Assembly (NCBI RefSeq): GCF_003130205.1 | Contig: NZ_NRDF01000001.1 | Coordinates: 248,001-312,000, forward strand | DNA: 64,000 nucleotides | Direction: 5' to 3' | Source: Aggregatibacter actinomycetemcomitans | Lineage (GTDB): Bacteria; Pseudomonadota; Gammaproteobacteria; Enterobacterales; Pasteurellaceae | Shown: positions 17,903 to 27,184 of the stretch, piece after piece | Position numbering within the stretch: position 1 is the first letter of the stretch | Layout: every line of letters begins with the position of its first letter | The notes under the pieces: generated by a model | The model's database searches: none | The model's input: the letters and a program-made list of their open reading frames with translations, nothing else | Told to the model about the DNA's origin: nothing | Translations under genes and position numbers: made by a program

Positions 17903-19573
17903 ATGAGCACAGAAACTGTATCAGAAACGACGGAAAATAGCCGTCCGCACAATTTTATTACTCAAATTATTGATGAAGATTTAGAAAGCGGTAAACACAA
18001 TAACGTTTACACGCGTTTCCCGCCTGAGCCAAACGGCTATTTGCACATCGGTCATGCCAAATCTATTTGCTTGAATTTTGGTATTGCGAAAGATTATCAA
18101 GGGTTATGTAACTTACGTTTTGACGATACCAATCCGGTGAAAGAAGATGTGGAATATGTGGATTCCATCAAAGCCGACGTGGAATGGCTGGGTTTCCATT
18201 GGGCGGGCGAAGTGCATTATGCCTCCGATTATTTTGATGCACTTTATGGTTACGCCATTGAACTTATCAAAAAAGGGTTGGCATATGTGGATGAACTTTC
18301 GCCGGAAGAAATGCGTGAATATCGCGGCACCTTAACCGAACCGGGCAAAAACAGCCCGTATCGTGATCGTAGCGTGGAAGAAAACCTTGCCTTATTTGAA
18401 AAAATGAAAAACGGCGAATTTGCCGAGGGTAAAGCCAGCCTACGTGCAAAAATTGACATGGCGTCACCGTTTATGGTGATGCGCGATCCGGTACTTTATC
18501 GCATTAAATTTGCCAGCCATCACCAAACGGGCGACAAATGGTGCATTTATCCGATGTATGATTTCACCCATTGTATTTCTGATGCCCTTGAGCGTATTAC
18601 GCACTCCTTATGTACCCTTGAGTTCCAAGATAACCGTCGTTTATATGATTGGGTGTTGGAAAATATCAGCATTGAACGTCCACTACCGCATCAATACGAG
18701 TTCTCCCGTTTAAATTTAGAAGGCACGTTAACCTCTAAACGTAAATTATTAAAACTGGTAAACGATGAAATTGTGGATGGCTGGAACGACCCGCGTATGC
18801 CGACGATTTCAGGCTTGCGCCGTCGCGGTTATACACCTGCCTCAATTCGTGAATTCTGCCGCCGTATCGGTGTCACCAAACAAGATAACGTGGTGGAATA
18901 CAGCGCATTAGAAGCCTGCATTCGTGATGACTTGAACCAAAATGCACCGCGCGCCATGGCGGTGATTGATCCGGTGAAAGTGGTGATTGAAAACTTTGAA
19001 GGCAAAGAAATTTTGACCGCACCAAATCACCCGAATCGTCCGGAATTAGGTGAGCGCCAATTACCATTCACGAAAGAGATCTACATTGATCGCGCAGATT
19101 TCCGCGAAGAAGCGAATAAACAATATAAACGCTTAGTGCTGGGCAAAGAAGTGCGTTTGCGCAATGCTTATGTGATTAAAGCGGAACGCGTAGAAAAAGA
19201 TGCCAACGGTGAAATCACCACGATTTTCTGTACTTACGATCCGGAAACTTTGGGTAAAAATCCGGCAGACGGTCGCAAAGTAAAAGGCGTGATTCACTGG
19301 GTGTCTGCGGCGCATAATCATCCGGCAGAATTTCGTTTATACGATCGTTTATTCACCGTGCCAAATCCGGGCGCAGAAGAAGATATCGAAAGCGTATTAA
19401 ACCCAACTTCTTTAGTGGTGAAACAGGGTTTCGTGGAGCAAAGCCTTGGTAACGCAGAAGCTGAAAAAGGCTATCAATTTGAACGTGAAGGTTATTTCTG
19501 TGCCGACAGCAAAGACAGTCGTCCGGAACATTTGGTGTTTAACTTAACAGTAAGCCTTAAAGAAGGTTTCTAA
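17903..19573 (+). CDS. glnS: Glutaminyl-tRNA synthetase
   Basis: GlnS charges tRNA-Gln with glutamine. The class I Rossmann domain shows the HIGH-type motif [11 protein letters not shown] and the KMSKS-equivalent [11 protein letters not shown]. The C-terminal beta barrels that read the anticodon follow, with [20 protein letters not shown]. The ATG at 17903 has GAGA seven bases upstream and gives a 556-residue protein with the usual [15 protein letters not shown] start region. An alternative ATG at 17882 would add seven residues and has no clear ribosome binding site. An uptake-sequence terminator follows. Confidence 0.96.
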   Translation: MSTETVSETTENSRPHNFITQIIDEDLESGKHNNVYTRFPPEPNGYLHIGHAKSICLNFGIAKDYQGLCNLRFDDTNPVKEDVEYVDSIKADVEWLGFHWAGEVHYASDYFDALYGYAIELIKKGLAYVDELSPEEMREYRGTLTEPGKNSPYRDRSVEENLALFEKMKNGEFAEGKASLRAKIDMASPFMVMRDPVLYRIKFASHHQTGDKWCIYPMYDFTHCISDALERITHSLCTLEFQDNRRLYDWVLENISIERPLPHQYEFSRLNLEGTLTSKRKLLKLVNDEIVDGWNDPRMPTISGLRRRGYTPASIREFCRRIGVTKQDNVVEYSALEACIRDDLNQNAPRAMAVIDPVKVVIENFEGKEILTAPNHPNRPELGERQLPFTKEIYIDRADFREEANKQYKRLVLGKEVRLRNAYVIKAERVEKDANGEITTIFCTYDPETLGKNPADGRKVKGVIHWVSAAHNHPAEFRLYDRLFTVPNPGAEEDIESVLNPTSLVVKQGFVEQSLGNAEAEKGYQFEREGYFCADSKDSRPEHLVFNLTVSLKEGF

Positions 19574-19585
19574 ATTCAATCACAT

Positions 19586-19630
19586 AAAGTGCGGTCGTTT
19601 TTCACAATGAATTTCGACCGCACTTTTTTT
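19586..19630 (+). terminator. Uptake-sequence hairpin terminator after glnS (copy 1 of a repeat)
   Basis: AAAGTGCGGTCG at 19586-19597 pairs perfectly with CGACCGCACTTT at 19615-19626, and seven T residues end the structure. Each arm is an uptake sequence. A copy with two differences in the loop lies exactly 700 bases downstream, at 20286. Confidence 0.88.
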
Positions 19631-19646
19631 GTATTGCGTTATCTTG

Positions 19647-19667
19647 TTGTAGTGTTATGTGCTACAA
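19647..19667. promoter_or_regulatory. Inverted repeat and -10 element before higB
   Basis: TTGTAG (19647-19652) and CTACAA (19662-19667) form an inverted repeat with a 9-base spacer. The right half overlaps a TACAAT -10 hexamer. The position directly upstream of the toxin gene fits an operator for HigA autorepression. This is inferred from layout only. Confidence 0.5.
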
Positions 19668-19692
19668 TTTAGCGCAAATTAGGATGTATATT

Positions 19693-19971
19693 GTGATATT
19701 ATCTTTTAAACATAAAGGTCTTGAACGCTTTTACCAAACAGGATCCACTTCGGGAGTTCAGGTTGCTCACGCAGCGAAACTGGCTCGCTTATTAGCTAGG
19801 TTAGACTGTGCAAAAACGCCTAATGATATGAACTTGCCCGGCTGGCATTTACATCCGTTAACCGGGAAGTTAGCCGGACATTGGAGTGTTAAGGTTAATG
19901 GAAATTGGCGTTTGACGTTTAAATTGGAAAATAATCACGCGGAAATTGTTGATTATCAGGATTATCACTAG
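19693..19971 (+). CDS. higB: HigB-type toxin of a type II toxin-antitoxin system
   Basis: HigB toxins of the RelE/ParE fold cut ribosome-bound mRNA. The 92-residue product has ILSFKHKGLERFYQTGS at its start, LPGWHLHPLTGKLAGHWSV in the middle, and NWRLTFKLENNHAEIVDYQDYH at the C-terminus, all typical of HigB. The start is decided by the ribosome binding site: AGGA at 19681-19684 lies eight bases before GTG at 19693, while the ATG at 19684 overlaps it. The toxin-first order with higA nine bases downstream is characteristic of HigBA. Confidence 0.92.
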   Translation: MILSFKHKGLERFYQTGSTSGVQVAHAAKLARLLARLDCAKTPNDMNLPGWHLHPLTGKLAGHWSVKVNGNWRLTFKLENNHAEIVDYQDYH

Positions 19972-19980
19972 GAGTACAAA

Positions 19981-20277
19981 ATGAATATGTTTAATCCGCC
20001 ACATCCGGCAGAAGTGATTCGTGAGGACATTTTGCCGGAACTTGGTTTAACCGTGACTGAAGCCGCCAAGCAACTTGGCGTGAATCGCGTGACATTGTCT
20101 CGTTTATTAAATGGTAAATCGGCAATTAGTGCGGAAATGGCGCTACGTTTACATTTATGGTTGGGGAAGAATAGCCCAAGTCCTGAAAGTTGGTTACATC
20201 AACAAGCAAACTATGATTTGTGGTTAGCTAATCAAAAAGCTGATTTTCATATTACTCCTGTCACCGTCAATGTTTAA
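19981..20277 (+). CDS. higA: HigA-type antitoxin
   Basis: This 98-residue protein neutralises HigB and represses the operon. It has the HigA signature NPPHPAEVIREDILPELGLT and an Xre-type helix-turn-helix (TEAAKQLGVNRVTLSRLLNG), then the AISAEMALRLHLWLG segment. GGAG lies upstream of the ATG at 19981. A second ATG at 19987 would remove two residues. It follows higB by nine bases and ends just before the second copy of the uptake-sequence terminator. Confidence 0.93.
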   Translation: MNMFNPPHPAEVIREDILPELGLTVTEAAKQLGVNRVTLSRLLNGKSAISAEMALRLHLWLGKNSPSPESWLHQQANYDLWLANQKADFHITPVTVNV

Positions 20278-20285
20278 TTATCAAT

Positions 20286-20330
20286 AAAGTGCGGTCGTTT
20301 TTCGCGATGAATTTCGACCGCACTTTTCTT
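20286..20330 (+). terminator. Uptake-sequence hairpin terminator after higA (copy 2 of a repeat)
   Basis: AAAGTGCGGTCG at 20286-20297 pairs with CGACCGCACTTT at 20315-20326, followed by a T-rich tail. It matches the hairpin at 19586 except for two loop bases, so the toxin-antitoxin pair sits between direct repeats of about 42 bases. Confidence 0.85.
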
Positions 20331-20344
20331 TATCATTTTTCACT

Positions 20345-20779
20345 ATGCAATTAGACCCCGATTTTGGGCTACACAAAACCTTACTTGACATGAACGACGC
20401 CGAGTGGGAGGCGTTATATGACGGGTGCGGGAAGTGTTGTTACCGTAAATATATTGACGGCGATGGCAAATATGAGCGTTTGTATTACACGCGCATTGCC
20501 TGCAATCTGCTGGATTTGGAAACGGGAAAGTGCGGTCAATATGCGCGGCGTTTTGAATTGGAAGAAGATTGCACCAAGCTCACCAAAGAAAACTTGTCGG
20601 ATTTCGACTGGCTGCCCGTCACCTGTGCTTATCGTTTATTACATGAAGGAAAACCATTGCCTGCATGGCACCCGCTTATCAGCGGCGATCCCAATAGCGT
20701 AAAAAAAGCCGATATTTTAATTAAATACGGCATTCATGAACGGGATGTTATTGATTGGTTCGATTTTATTCTTGATTGA
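20345..20779 (+). CDS. ycgN: YcgN-like cysteine-cluster protein
   Basis: The 144-residue soluble protein contains the cysteine pattern GCGKCCYRKY near residue 27, a Cys in the YYTRIACNLLDLETGKCGQY region, and later Cys residues in EEDC and VTCAYRLL. This is the arrangement of the YcgN/YkgJ zinc- or iron-binding cluster family. The C-terminal WHPLISGDPNSVKKADI is a conserved stretch of this family. The function is unknown. It begins 15 bases after the higA terminator, so it either has its own weak promoter or depends on read-through. Confidence 0.85.
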   Translation: MQLDPDFGLHKTLLDMNDAEWEALYDGCGKCCYRKYIDGDGKYERLYYTRIACNLLDLETGKCGQYARRFELEEDCTKLTKENLSDFDWLPVTCAYRLLHEGKPLPAWHPLISGDPNSVKKADILIKYGIHERDVIDWFDFILD

Positions 20780-20803
20780 GATCACTAATTTGCACTAAAA
20801 GCG

Positions 20804-20871
20804 TTGTTTTTGTGTTAACCTCTACTACAATACTTAACAATCGTTATTTTTCTTGTCATATGTTGTAGTAG
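20804..20871 (+). promoter_or_regulatory. Promoter and inverted repeat leading the glycogen operon
   Basis: A sigma-70-like promoter is visible: TTGTTT at 20804-20809, a 16-base spacer, and TACAAT at 20826-20831. CTACTACAA at 20822-20830 overlaps the -10 and is complementary to TTGTAGTAG at 20863-20871, eight bases before the start codon at 20879. The inverted repeat could be an operator or, if transcribed from upstream, a hairpin near the ribosome binding site. Confidence 0.5.
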
Positions 20872-20878
20872 GTTTTAT

Positions 20879-21427
20879 ATGCAAATTCCAGACTCCATCA
20901 AGCAATCCACAGAAAAATTAGAACTTGCTTTAGCTCATTATGATAGTGGCAGGCATTTAATTTATGCCGGTACGCAAACGTTATCGTATTTTATCAAATT
21001 ACTACAGCCGCCTAATAAATCAGAATGTTCTAAAGGGGAATTTGATGATGTGATTACGATGTTTGAGAATGACATTATCTATTATGATTTAACCCGTTTA
21101 TCTCTTCCTTCTTGTTCATTGCATTATCAACTTTTCGATGAACAGGGCAATAAATGTGCCGAACAATCCCTTTCCGATTCTCAATCTATTCAACTTTCTC
21201 AGCAGCCTTTCAGATATTGCCAATTAAGGCATTTGATGCATTTAAAAAAGCACAGGGCGGGGCGTTGTTGTATTAATGTATTGGACATCTTCGAATACCA
21301 AGAGCAGCAGGTGGAAGAAAATACCATCGGCTGGCGTAAGAAATTAAGCAAATTATTAGATCTTATTTTCAATGATGAACACATTGCTTCGTTTTTCTCT
21401 TTAATTAATCAAGCACGCAACGCTTAG
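20879..21427 (+). CDS. Unrecognised 182-residue protein at the head of the glycogen operon
   Basis: I do not recognise a family. The protein is soluble and has no signal peptide. An N-terminal helix (KQSTEKLELALAHYDSG) is followed by a mixed alpha/beta middle with several Cys, and the C-terminal half is Gln/Glu- and Lys-rich (YQEQQVEENTIGWRKKLSKL). It is separated from glgB by only 12 bases and lies behind the only clear promoter of the cluster, so it is probably cotranscribed with the glycogen genes. A role in their regulation would be speculation. Codon use looks like that of its neighbours, though somewhat more AT-rich. Confidence 0.75.
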   Translation: MQIPDSIKQSTEKLELALAHYDSGRHLIYAGTQTLSYFIKLLQPPNKSECSKGEFDDVITMFENDIIYYDLTRLSLPSCSLHYQLFDEQGNKCAEQSLSDSQSIQLSQQPFRYCQLRHLMHLKKHRAGRCCINVLDIFEYQEQQVEENTIGWRKKLSKLLDLIFNDEHIASFFSLINQARNA

Positions 21428-21439
21428 CGAGGATTCATT

Positions 21440-23635
21440 ATGGCTCAATTAGTAGCGCAATCAGTTATCAATCAGTTTTTTAACGGCACACATGGTGATC
21501 CGTTTTCCGTATTAGGTATGCACGAAACCGAAAACGGTATTGAAATTCGTGTCTTATTGCCCGATGCAAGCCGTGTTTTGGTCATTGAAAAAGAAAATCA
21601 GGAAACCCTGTGCGAATTAACGCGTTTAGATGACAGAGGCTTTTTTGCCGGTGTTGTACCGAACACACGGAATTTCTTTGCGTATCAATTACAGGTGTAT
21701 TGGGGCAAAGAGTCACAAATAATTGAAGACCCGTATCGTTACCACCTGATGATTAATGATTTGGATCAGTGGTTGTTGTCGGAAGGTTCGTTTTTACGCC
21801 CGTATGAAGTATTAGGTGCGCATTTTATTGAATGTGACGGCGTCTCAGGTGTGAATTTCCGTTTGTGGGCGCCGAATGCCAAACGGGTTTCCGTGGTAGG
21901 CGATTTTAACTATTGGGACGGTCGCCGCCATCCGATGCGATTACATCCGGCAAGCGGCGTGTGGGAATTGTTCCTGCCGAAAGTCTCCCTAGGGCAACTG
22001 TATAAATTCGAATTAATCGATTGCCACGGCAATCTCCGCTTAAAAGCCGACCCTTATGCCTTTAGTTCTCAGTTACGTCCCGATACCGCGTCACAAATCA
22101 GCCCGTTGCCGAGTGTCGTGCCAATGACGGAAGCCCGTGGCAAAGCCAATCAATGGGATCAGCCGATTTCCATCTATGAGGTGCATTTAGGTTCCTGGCG
22201 ACGTAACCTGGAAAACAATTTCTGGTTGGATTACGACCAAATCGCCGACGAATTGATTCCTTACGTGCAGGAAATGGGGTTCACCCATATTGAATTTTTA
22301 CCGTTGTCCGAGTTCCCGTTTGACGGTTCTTGGGGTTATCAACCGTTAGGACTGTATTCTCCAACTAGCCGTTTCGGCACACCGGAAGGCTTTAAACGTT
22401 TGGTAGAGCGGGCGCACGATGCCGGCATTAACGTGATTCTCGACTGGGTGCCGGGGCATTTCCCGAGCGATACCCACGGTTTGGTGGCATTTGACGGTAC
22501 GGCATTGTATGAACACGCCAATCCGCGCGAAGGGTATCACCAAGATTGGAATACGCTGATTTATAACTACGGACGCAACGAAGTTAAGAATTTCTTATCC
22601 AGTAATGCCCTGTACTGGCTTGAGCGTTTTGGTGTCGATGGTATTCGGGTCGATGCGGTCGCTTCCATGATTTATCGTGATTACAGCCGCGCCGAAGGGC
22701 AGTGGATTCCGAATCAATACGGCGGATGGGAAAACCTGGAAGCCATTGAATTTTTGAAACATACCAACTGGAAAATCCATACCGAAGTACCGGGTTCCAT
22801 CGCCATTGCGGAAGAATCCACCGCCTTCACCGGCGTGACCCATCCGAGCGAGCAGGGCGGTTTAGGGTTTAATTTCAAATGGAATATGGGCTGGATGAAC
22901 GACACCCTATCTTATATGGAAAAAGACCTGGTTTATCGCCAGTATCACCACAACCAAATGACTTTCGGCATGATGTATCAATACAGCGAAAACTTTGTAT
23001 TGCCGCTTTCTCATGATGAAGTGGTGCATGGCAAATGTTCCCTTATCGGTAAAATGCCGGGCGATGCGTGGCAAAAATTCGCTAACTTGCGCGCCTATTA
23101 CGGTTATATGTGGGGCCATCCGGGCAAAAAATTGCTATTTATGGGTAATGAATTCGCCCAAGGTCGCGAATGGAATTACCGTGAAAGTCTGGATTGGTTC
23201 CTGTTGGATGAAGGCATTGGCGGTCAATGGCATATCGGCGTACAACAGCTGGTGAAAGATCTCAATAAAATTTACCGCGAAAACGCACCGCTCTTTGAGC
23301 TGGATTCCGATCCGCAGGGCTTTGATTGGCTGGTCGCAGATGACGCGCAAAATTCCGTCTTTGCCTTTGAACGTCGCAGCCGTGACGGTGAACGCATTAT
23401 CGTGATCAGTAACTTCACGCCGGTGCCACGTCATGATTATCGTCTCGGTGTGAATGTCGCCGGCGAATATCACGAAATTTTAAATACCGACTCCGGTTAT
23501 TACGCCGGTTCAAATGTTGGCAACCTGGGTGCCGTACACAGCGAGGATATTGCAAGTCACAATCGGGCGAATTCCATTTCCGTGTCGATTCCGCCGCTGG
23601 CAACTATCTATTTGAAATATCAGGGTAAAGCATGA
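21440..23635 (+). CDS. glgB: 1,4-alpha-glucan branching enzyme
   Basis: GlgB moves short alpha-1,4 chains onto C6 positions to form alpha-1,6 branches in glycogen. The 731-residue protein has an N1 domain, a CBM48 module (about residues 115-215), and a GH13 barrel. The nucleophile D405 (GIRVDAVA), acid/base E458 (IAEEST) and D526 ([10 protein letters not shown]) fall at the same positions as in Escherichia coli GlgB. It follows the unknown gene by 12 bases and overlaps glgX by four (ATGA), indicating translational coupling. Confidence 0.97.
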   Translation: MAQLVAQSVINQFFNGTHGDPFSVLGMHETENGIEIRVLLPDASRVLVIEKENQETLCELTRLDDRGFFAGVVPNTRNFFAYQLQVYWGKESQIIEDPYRYHLMINDLDQWLLSEGSFLRPYEVLGAHFIECDGVSGVNFRLWAPNAKRVSVVGDFNYWDGRRHPMRLHPASGVWELFLPKVSLGQLYKFELIDCHGNLRLKADPYAFSSQLRPDTASQISPLPSVVPMTEARGKANQWDQPISIYEVHLGSWRRNLENNFWLDYDQIADELIPYVQEMGFTHIEFLPLSEFPFDGSWGYQPLGLYSPTSRFGTPEGFKRLVERAHDAGINVILDWVPGHFPSDTHGLVAFDGTALYEHANPREGYHQDWNTLIYNYGRNEVKNFLSSNALYWLERFGVDGIRVDAVASMIYRDYSRAEGQWIPNQYGGWENLEAIEFLKHTNWKIHTEVPGSIAIAEESTAFTGVTHPSEQGGLGFNFKWNMGWMNDTLSYMEKDLVYRQYHHNQMTFGMMYQYSENFVLPLSHDEVVHGKCSLIGKMPGDAWQKFANLRAYYGYMWGHPGKKLLFMGNEFAQGREWNYRESLDWFLLDEGIGGQWHIGVQQLVKDLNKIYRENAPLFELDSDPQGFDWLVADDAQNSVFAFERRSRDGERIIVISNFTPVPRHDYRLGVNVAGEYHEILNTDSGYYAGSNVGNLGAVHSEDIASHNRANSISVSIPPLATIYLKYQGKA

Positions 23636-25641
23636 TTGCAGTAAAAAATAACGGTAAACCTTATCCTTTTGGTTATAGCCAATATGAAGAAAACGGCGAA
23701 CAGATAACTAACTTCGCCCTGTATTCGTCGGCAGCGCAACAGGTGGAACTTTGCCTGTTTGAAGGGGAGTGGGAATCCCGTTTTAACATGGTTAATTCCG
23801 ACAACGTATGGCATTTGGCGCTAAGCGGTGTGGCTGACGGAACCCAATACGGTTTCAGAATCACCGCAAAAAATGACCGCACTTTTAAGGCGAATCCGCA
23901 AAAATTGATGCTGGACCCTTATGCCAAAGCCGTGATGGGCAAACCGGATTTAAGCTCGCCGGAAGCGCAGGCGTGGTTTTTGCTGAACGATGAGCGGGAT
24001 AACGCTCGTTATGCACCGAAAGCGGTGGTGATTGATCGTGCATTTGACTGGCAGGATGATAAAGCGCCGAATACGCCCTGGACCGAAACCATCGTGTATG
24101 AATTGAGTGTGAAGGGCTTTACCAAGTTACAAGCGGAATTACCGGAGGCAATACGCGGCACCTATGCTGGTTTGTCGCATGCGCAAACGATTGCGTATTT
24201 GCAGAAATTAGGCATCACCGCCGTGGAATTGTTGCCGGTAAATTACGCGGTAAGCGAACCGCACTTACAGCAAAAAGGGTTAGCAAATTATTGGGGTTAC
24301 AACCCGTTAGCCATGTTTGCCGTGGAGCCGAAATATTGCTCGCAAGCCAATATGGCGAATCCGTTAAATGAATTTAAAGGCATGGTTAAAGCGTTGCATG
24401 AGGCGGGTATTGAAGTGATTTTAGACGTGGTGTTCAATCACACCGCGGAATCGGAAAAACACTTCCCGACCTTCAGTCAACGCGGAATCGATGATGAAAC
24501 CTATTATTGGCAAACCCCGCAAGGTGAATACCTCAACTGGACCGGTTGCGGCAATATGCTGAATTTGTCCAATGACATTACCCGTCGCTGGGTAGTGGAT
24601 TGCCTGCGTTATTGGGTGGAAGAATGCCATGTGGACGGTTTCCGTTTCGATTTGGCGACCGCGTTAGGGCGCGAAACGCCGGATTTCAATCACCACGCGG
24701 CGTTGTTTAATGACATTGCGCAAACACTGAGTTTGCAGCGGGTTAAATTGATCAGCGAGCCTTGGGACATCGGGCATTATGGCTATCAATTAGGCAATTT
24801 CCCGCATTATTTCGCCGAATGGAATGACCGTTTCCGTGATGATATGTGTCGTTTCTGGTTATGGAAAAGCGGGGAAGTGGGCGAATTTGCCGAACGTCTG
24901 GCGGGCTCCGGCGATATTTTCAAACGGGAACAGCGTCAGCCCCATACGTCGCTGAATTTCATTACGGCCCATGACGGCTTCACATTGCGCGATTTAACCA
25001 GTTATAACCAAAAACACAATGAAGCCAACGGCGAAGAAAACCGAGACGGGCGCAATGAAAATTACAGTTATAACCACGGCATTGAAGACAGCGAATTAGA
25101 TTTAACCGATCCGCACCAAAGTGCGGTGGAAAATCAGCGCGTTTTAACGGCGGGCAGTTTGCTCATGAGTTTATTGCTTTCCAACGGCACGCCGATGTTA
25201 TTGGCGGGCGACGAATTCGGCAACAGTCAATTCGGCAATAACAACGCCTATTGTCAGGATAATGAAATTACCTGGTTAAAATGGCAGTCATTTAATCAGG
25301 AACTGTTTAACCTCACCGGCCAAACGATTGCGTTACGAAAACAAATTGCAAGTTTGCTGAGTGACCGTTGGTGGTCACAAGAAAACGTGTCTTGGCTTAA
25401 TGCTCATGGGGCGCCGATGAGCATTGATGATTGGCACAATCGAGAAAATAAAACGCTACAAGTGGTATTAGATGAGCAATGGATTTTCTTAATCAATGCC
25501 AAAGCGGAAAAACAACATTTTACATTGCCTATGCAAGCGGTAAGTCAATGGAAACATGTATGCGGGACAACACACTTCACGTTGCACGAAAATCAGGTGG
25601 AAGTCGATGGATTGGCATTTTGTGTGTTGCGGAAATATTAA
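23632..25641 (+). CDS. glgX: Glycogen debranching enzyme
   Basis: GlgX hydrolyses alpha-1,6 linkages of limit dextrins left by glycogen phosphorylase. The 669-residue protein has an N-terminal CBM48-like domain and a GH13 barrel with D340 ([10 protein letters not shown]) as nucleophile and E376 (ISEPWDIG) as acid/base. The transition-state Asp is in [14 protein letters not shown]. Length and motifs match bacterial GlgX. It overlaps glgB and is followed by glgC after 26 bases. An uptake sequence in the frame encodes SAV in [10 protein letters not shown]. Confidence 0.95.
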   Translation: MIAVKNNGKPYPFGYSQYEENGEQITNFALYSSAAQQVELCLFEGEWESRFNMVNSDNVWHLALSGVADGTQYGFRITAKNDRTFKANPQKLMLDPYAKAVMGKPDLSSPEAQAWFLLNDERDNARYAPKAVVIDRAFDWQDDKAPNTPWTETIVYELSVKGFTKLQAELPEAIRGTYAGLSHAQTIAYLQKLGITAVELLPVNYAVSEPHLQQKGLANYWGYNPLAMFAVEPKYCSQANMANPLNEFKGMVKALHEAGIEVILDVVFNHTAESEKHFPTFSQRGIDDETYYWQTPQGEYLNWTGCGNMLNLSNDITRRWVVDCLRYWVEECHVDGFRFDLATALGRETPDFNHHAALFNDIAQTLSLQRVKLISEPWDIGHYGYQLGNFPHYFAEWNDRFRDDMCRFWLWKSGEVGEFAERLAGSGDIFKREQRQPHTSLNFITAHDGFTLRDLTSYNQKHNEANGEENRDGRNENYSYNHGIEDSELDLTDPHQSAVENQRVLTAGSLLMSLLLSNGTPMLLAGDEFGNSQFGNNNAYCQDNEITWLKWQSFNQELFNLTGQTIALRKQIASLLSDRWWSQENVSWLNAHGAPMSIDDWHNRENKTLQVVLDEQWIFLINAKAEKQHFTLPMQAVSQWKHVCGTTHFTLHENQVEVDGLAFCVLRKY

Positions 25642-25667
25642 TCATATAACAAAGAATGGAGTTCGCT

Positions 25668-26978
25668 ATGAAAAGTAGTCTTTCCCAATTACCCAACAAA
25701 TACGATCTTGTTAAAGATACGCTTGTTCTTATTTTAGCCGGCGGGCGCGGTTCACGTCTTCATGAGCTGACGGATAAACGTGCGAAACCGGCACTTTATT
25801 TCGGGGGGAATCGTCGTATCATTGACTTCGCGCTTTCCAACTGTATTAACTCCAGCTTAAACCGTATCGGTGTGGTTACGCAATATGCCGCCCATTCTTT
25901 GTTGCGCCATTTGCAAAAAGGTTGGTCGTTCTTACCGCAGGAACGCGGCGAATTTATCGATATGTTGCCGGCGCGTCAACAAATTGACGATTCCACCTGG
26001 TATCGCGGCACGGCGGACGCGGTGTATCAAAATATGGCGATTATTCGCAATCACTATAAACCGAAATACATTCTGATCTTAGCCGGCGACCACATTTACA
26101 AACAGGATTACAGTCAAATGCTGTTGGATCATGTGACCAGCGGGGCAAAATGTACCGTCGGCTGTATTGAAGTGCCGCGTTGCGAAGCCAGTGAATTCGG
26201 CGTTATGGCGGTAAATGAAAATTTGAAAGTCAAAGCCTTCGTGGAAAAACCGAAAGATCCGCCGGCAATGGCAGGCAGACCGGATACTTCATTGGCATCC
26301 ATGGGGATCTATGTGTTTAACGCCGATTACCTCTATGAAATGCTGAATCGGGAAGTCAACACGCCTTGCACGTCTCATGACTTCGGTAAAGACGTATTGC
26401 CGAAATGCCTGGAAGAAGGCACGTTATACGCCCATCCGTTCAGCCGTTCCTGCATGGGACGTAATACCGAAGGTGATATTTACTGGCGCGACGTAGGGAC
26501 ATTAGACAGCTTCTGGCAATCCAATATTGATTTAGTTTCCGAAAGTCCGCAATTGGATATTTATGACCAAACCTGGCCGATTCGTGGTAATCCGGTGCAA
26601 GCCTATCCATCTAAATTCTTTTATAAAAACACCAATATCAAACCGGTGGATAACTCGCTTATCGGTGGTGGCTGCGTGATTACCGATGCGTCAATCAGTT
26701 ATTCCGTGCTGTTTGACCGCATTAAAATTAACGAAGGTTCGCAAATCGACCATTCCGTGGTGTTGCCGGAAGTGGAAATCGGGAAAAACTGCGTGTTAAC
26801 ACACTGTATTATCGATCGCCACTGTATTATCCCGGACGGTATGCATATCGGCGTGGATAAAGAATTGGATCGCCAACGTTTCCGCGTCAGTTCCAGCGGT
26901 AAAGTGGTGTTGGTTACCCCTTCTATGTTGAAAAAATTAGAAGGGCGTGAAGTTGTCGATGAAGAGCACCTGGATTAA
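25668..26978 (+). CDS. glgC: Glucose-1-phosphate adenylyltransferase
   Basis: GlgC makes ADP-glucose from ATP and glucose-1-phosphate, the committed and allosterically regulated step of glycogen synthesis. The 436-residue protein has the nucleotidyltransferase motif LAGGRGSRLHELTDKRAKPA, the sugar-phosphate region VEKPKDPP, and a C-terminal left-handed beta helix (HSVVLPEVEIGKNCVLTHC). The ATG at 25668 has GGAG seven bases upstream. An in-frame earlier start at 25656 overlaps that site and is rejected. It is co-directional with glgBX; glgA follows after 206 bases containing uptake-sequence fragments. Confidence 0.97.
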   Translation: MKSSLSQLPNKYDLVKDTLVLILAGGRGSRLHELTDKRAKPALYFGGNRRIIDFALSNCINSSLNRIGVVTQYAAHSLLRHLQKGWSFLPQERGEFIDMLPARQQIDDSTWYRGTADAVYQNMAIIRNHYKPKYILILAGDHIYKQDYSQMLLDHVTSGAKCTVGCIEVPRCEASEFGVMAVNENLKVKAFVEKPKDPPAMAGRPDTSLASMGIYVFNADYLYEMLNREVNTPCTSHDFGKDVLPKCLEEGTLYAHPFSRSCMGRNTEGDIYWRDVGTLDSFWQSNIDLVSESPQLDIYDQTWPIRGNPVQAYPSKFFYKNTNIKPVDNSLIGGGCVITDASISYSVLFDRIKINEGSQIDHSVVLPEVEIGKNCVLTHCIIDRHCIIPDGMHIGVDKELDRQRFRVSSSGKVVLVTPSMLKKLEGREVVDEEHLD

Positions 26979-27184
26979 AGTGCGGTCGTTTTTCACGGTG
27001 CTTTTTATTATGATGGTGTATGTTTTATCGTATGTGCCTAAGATAAAACTATTTATTATAGGTACACGTCGGAAGACATGTGTCATTTGTCATTATTAAG
27101 GTTAAAAAACACTTGAATTTTTAACCGCACTTTTAGAGTAGGGCGTATAAATGCGCCATTAATCAAGGGTCATTAGGAAATTAA

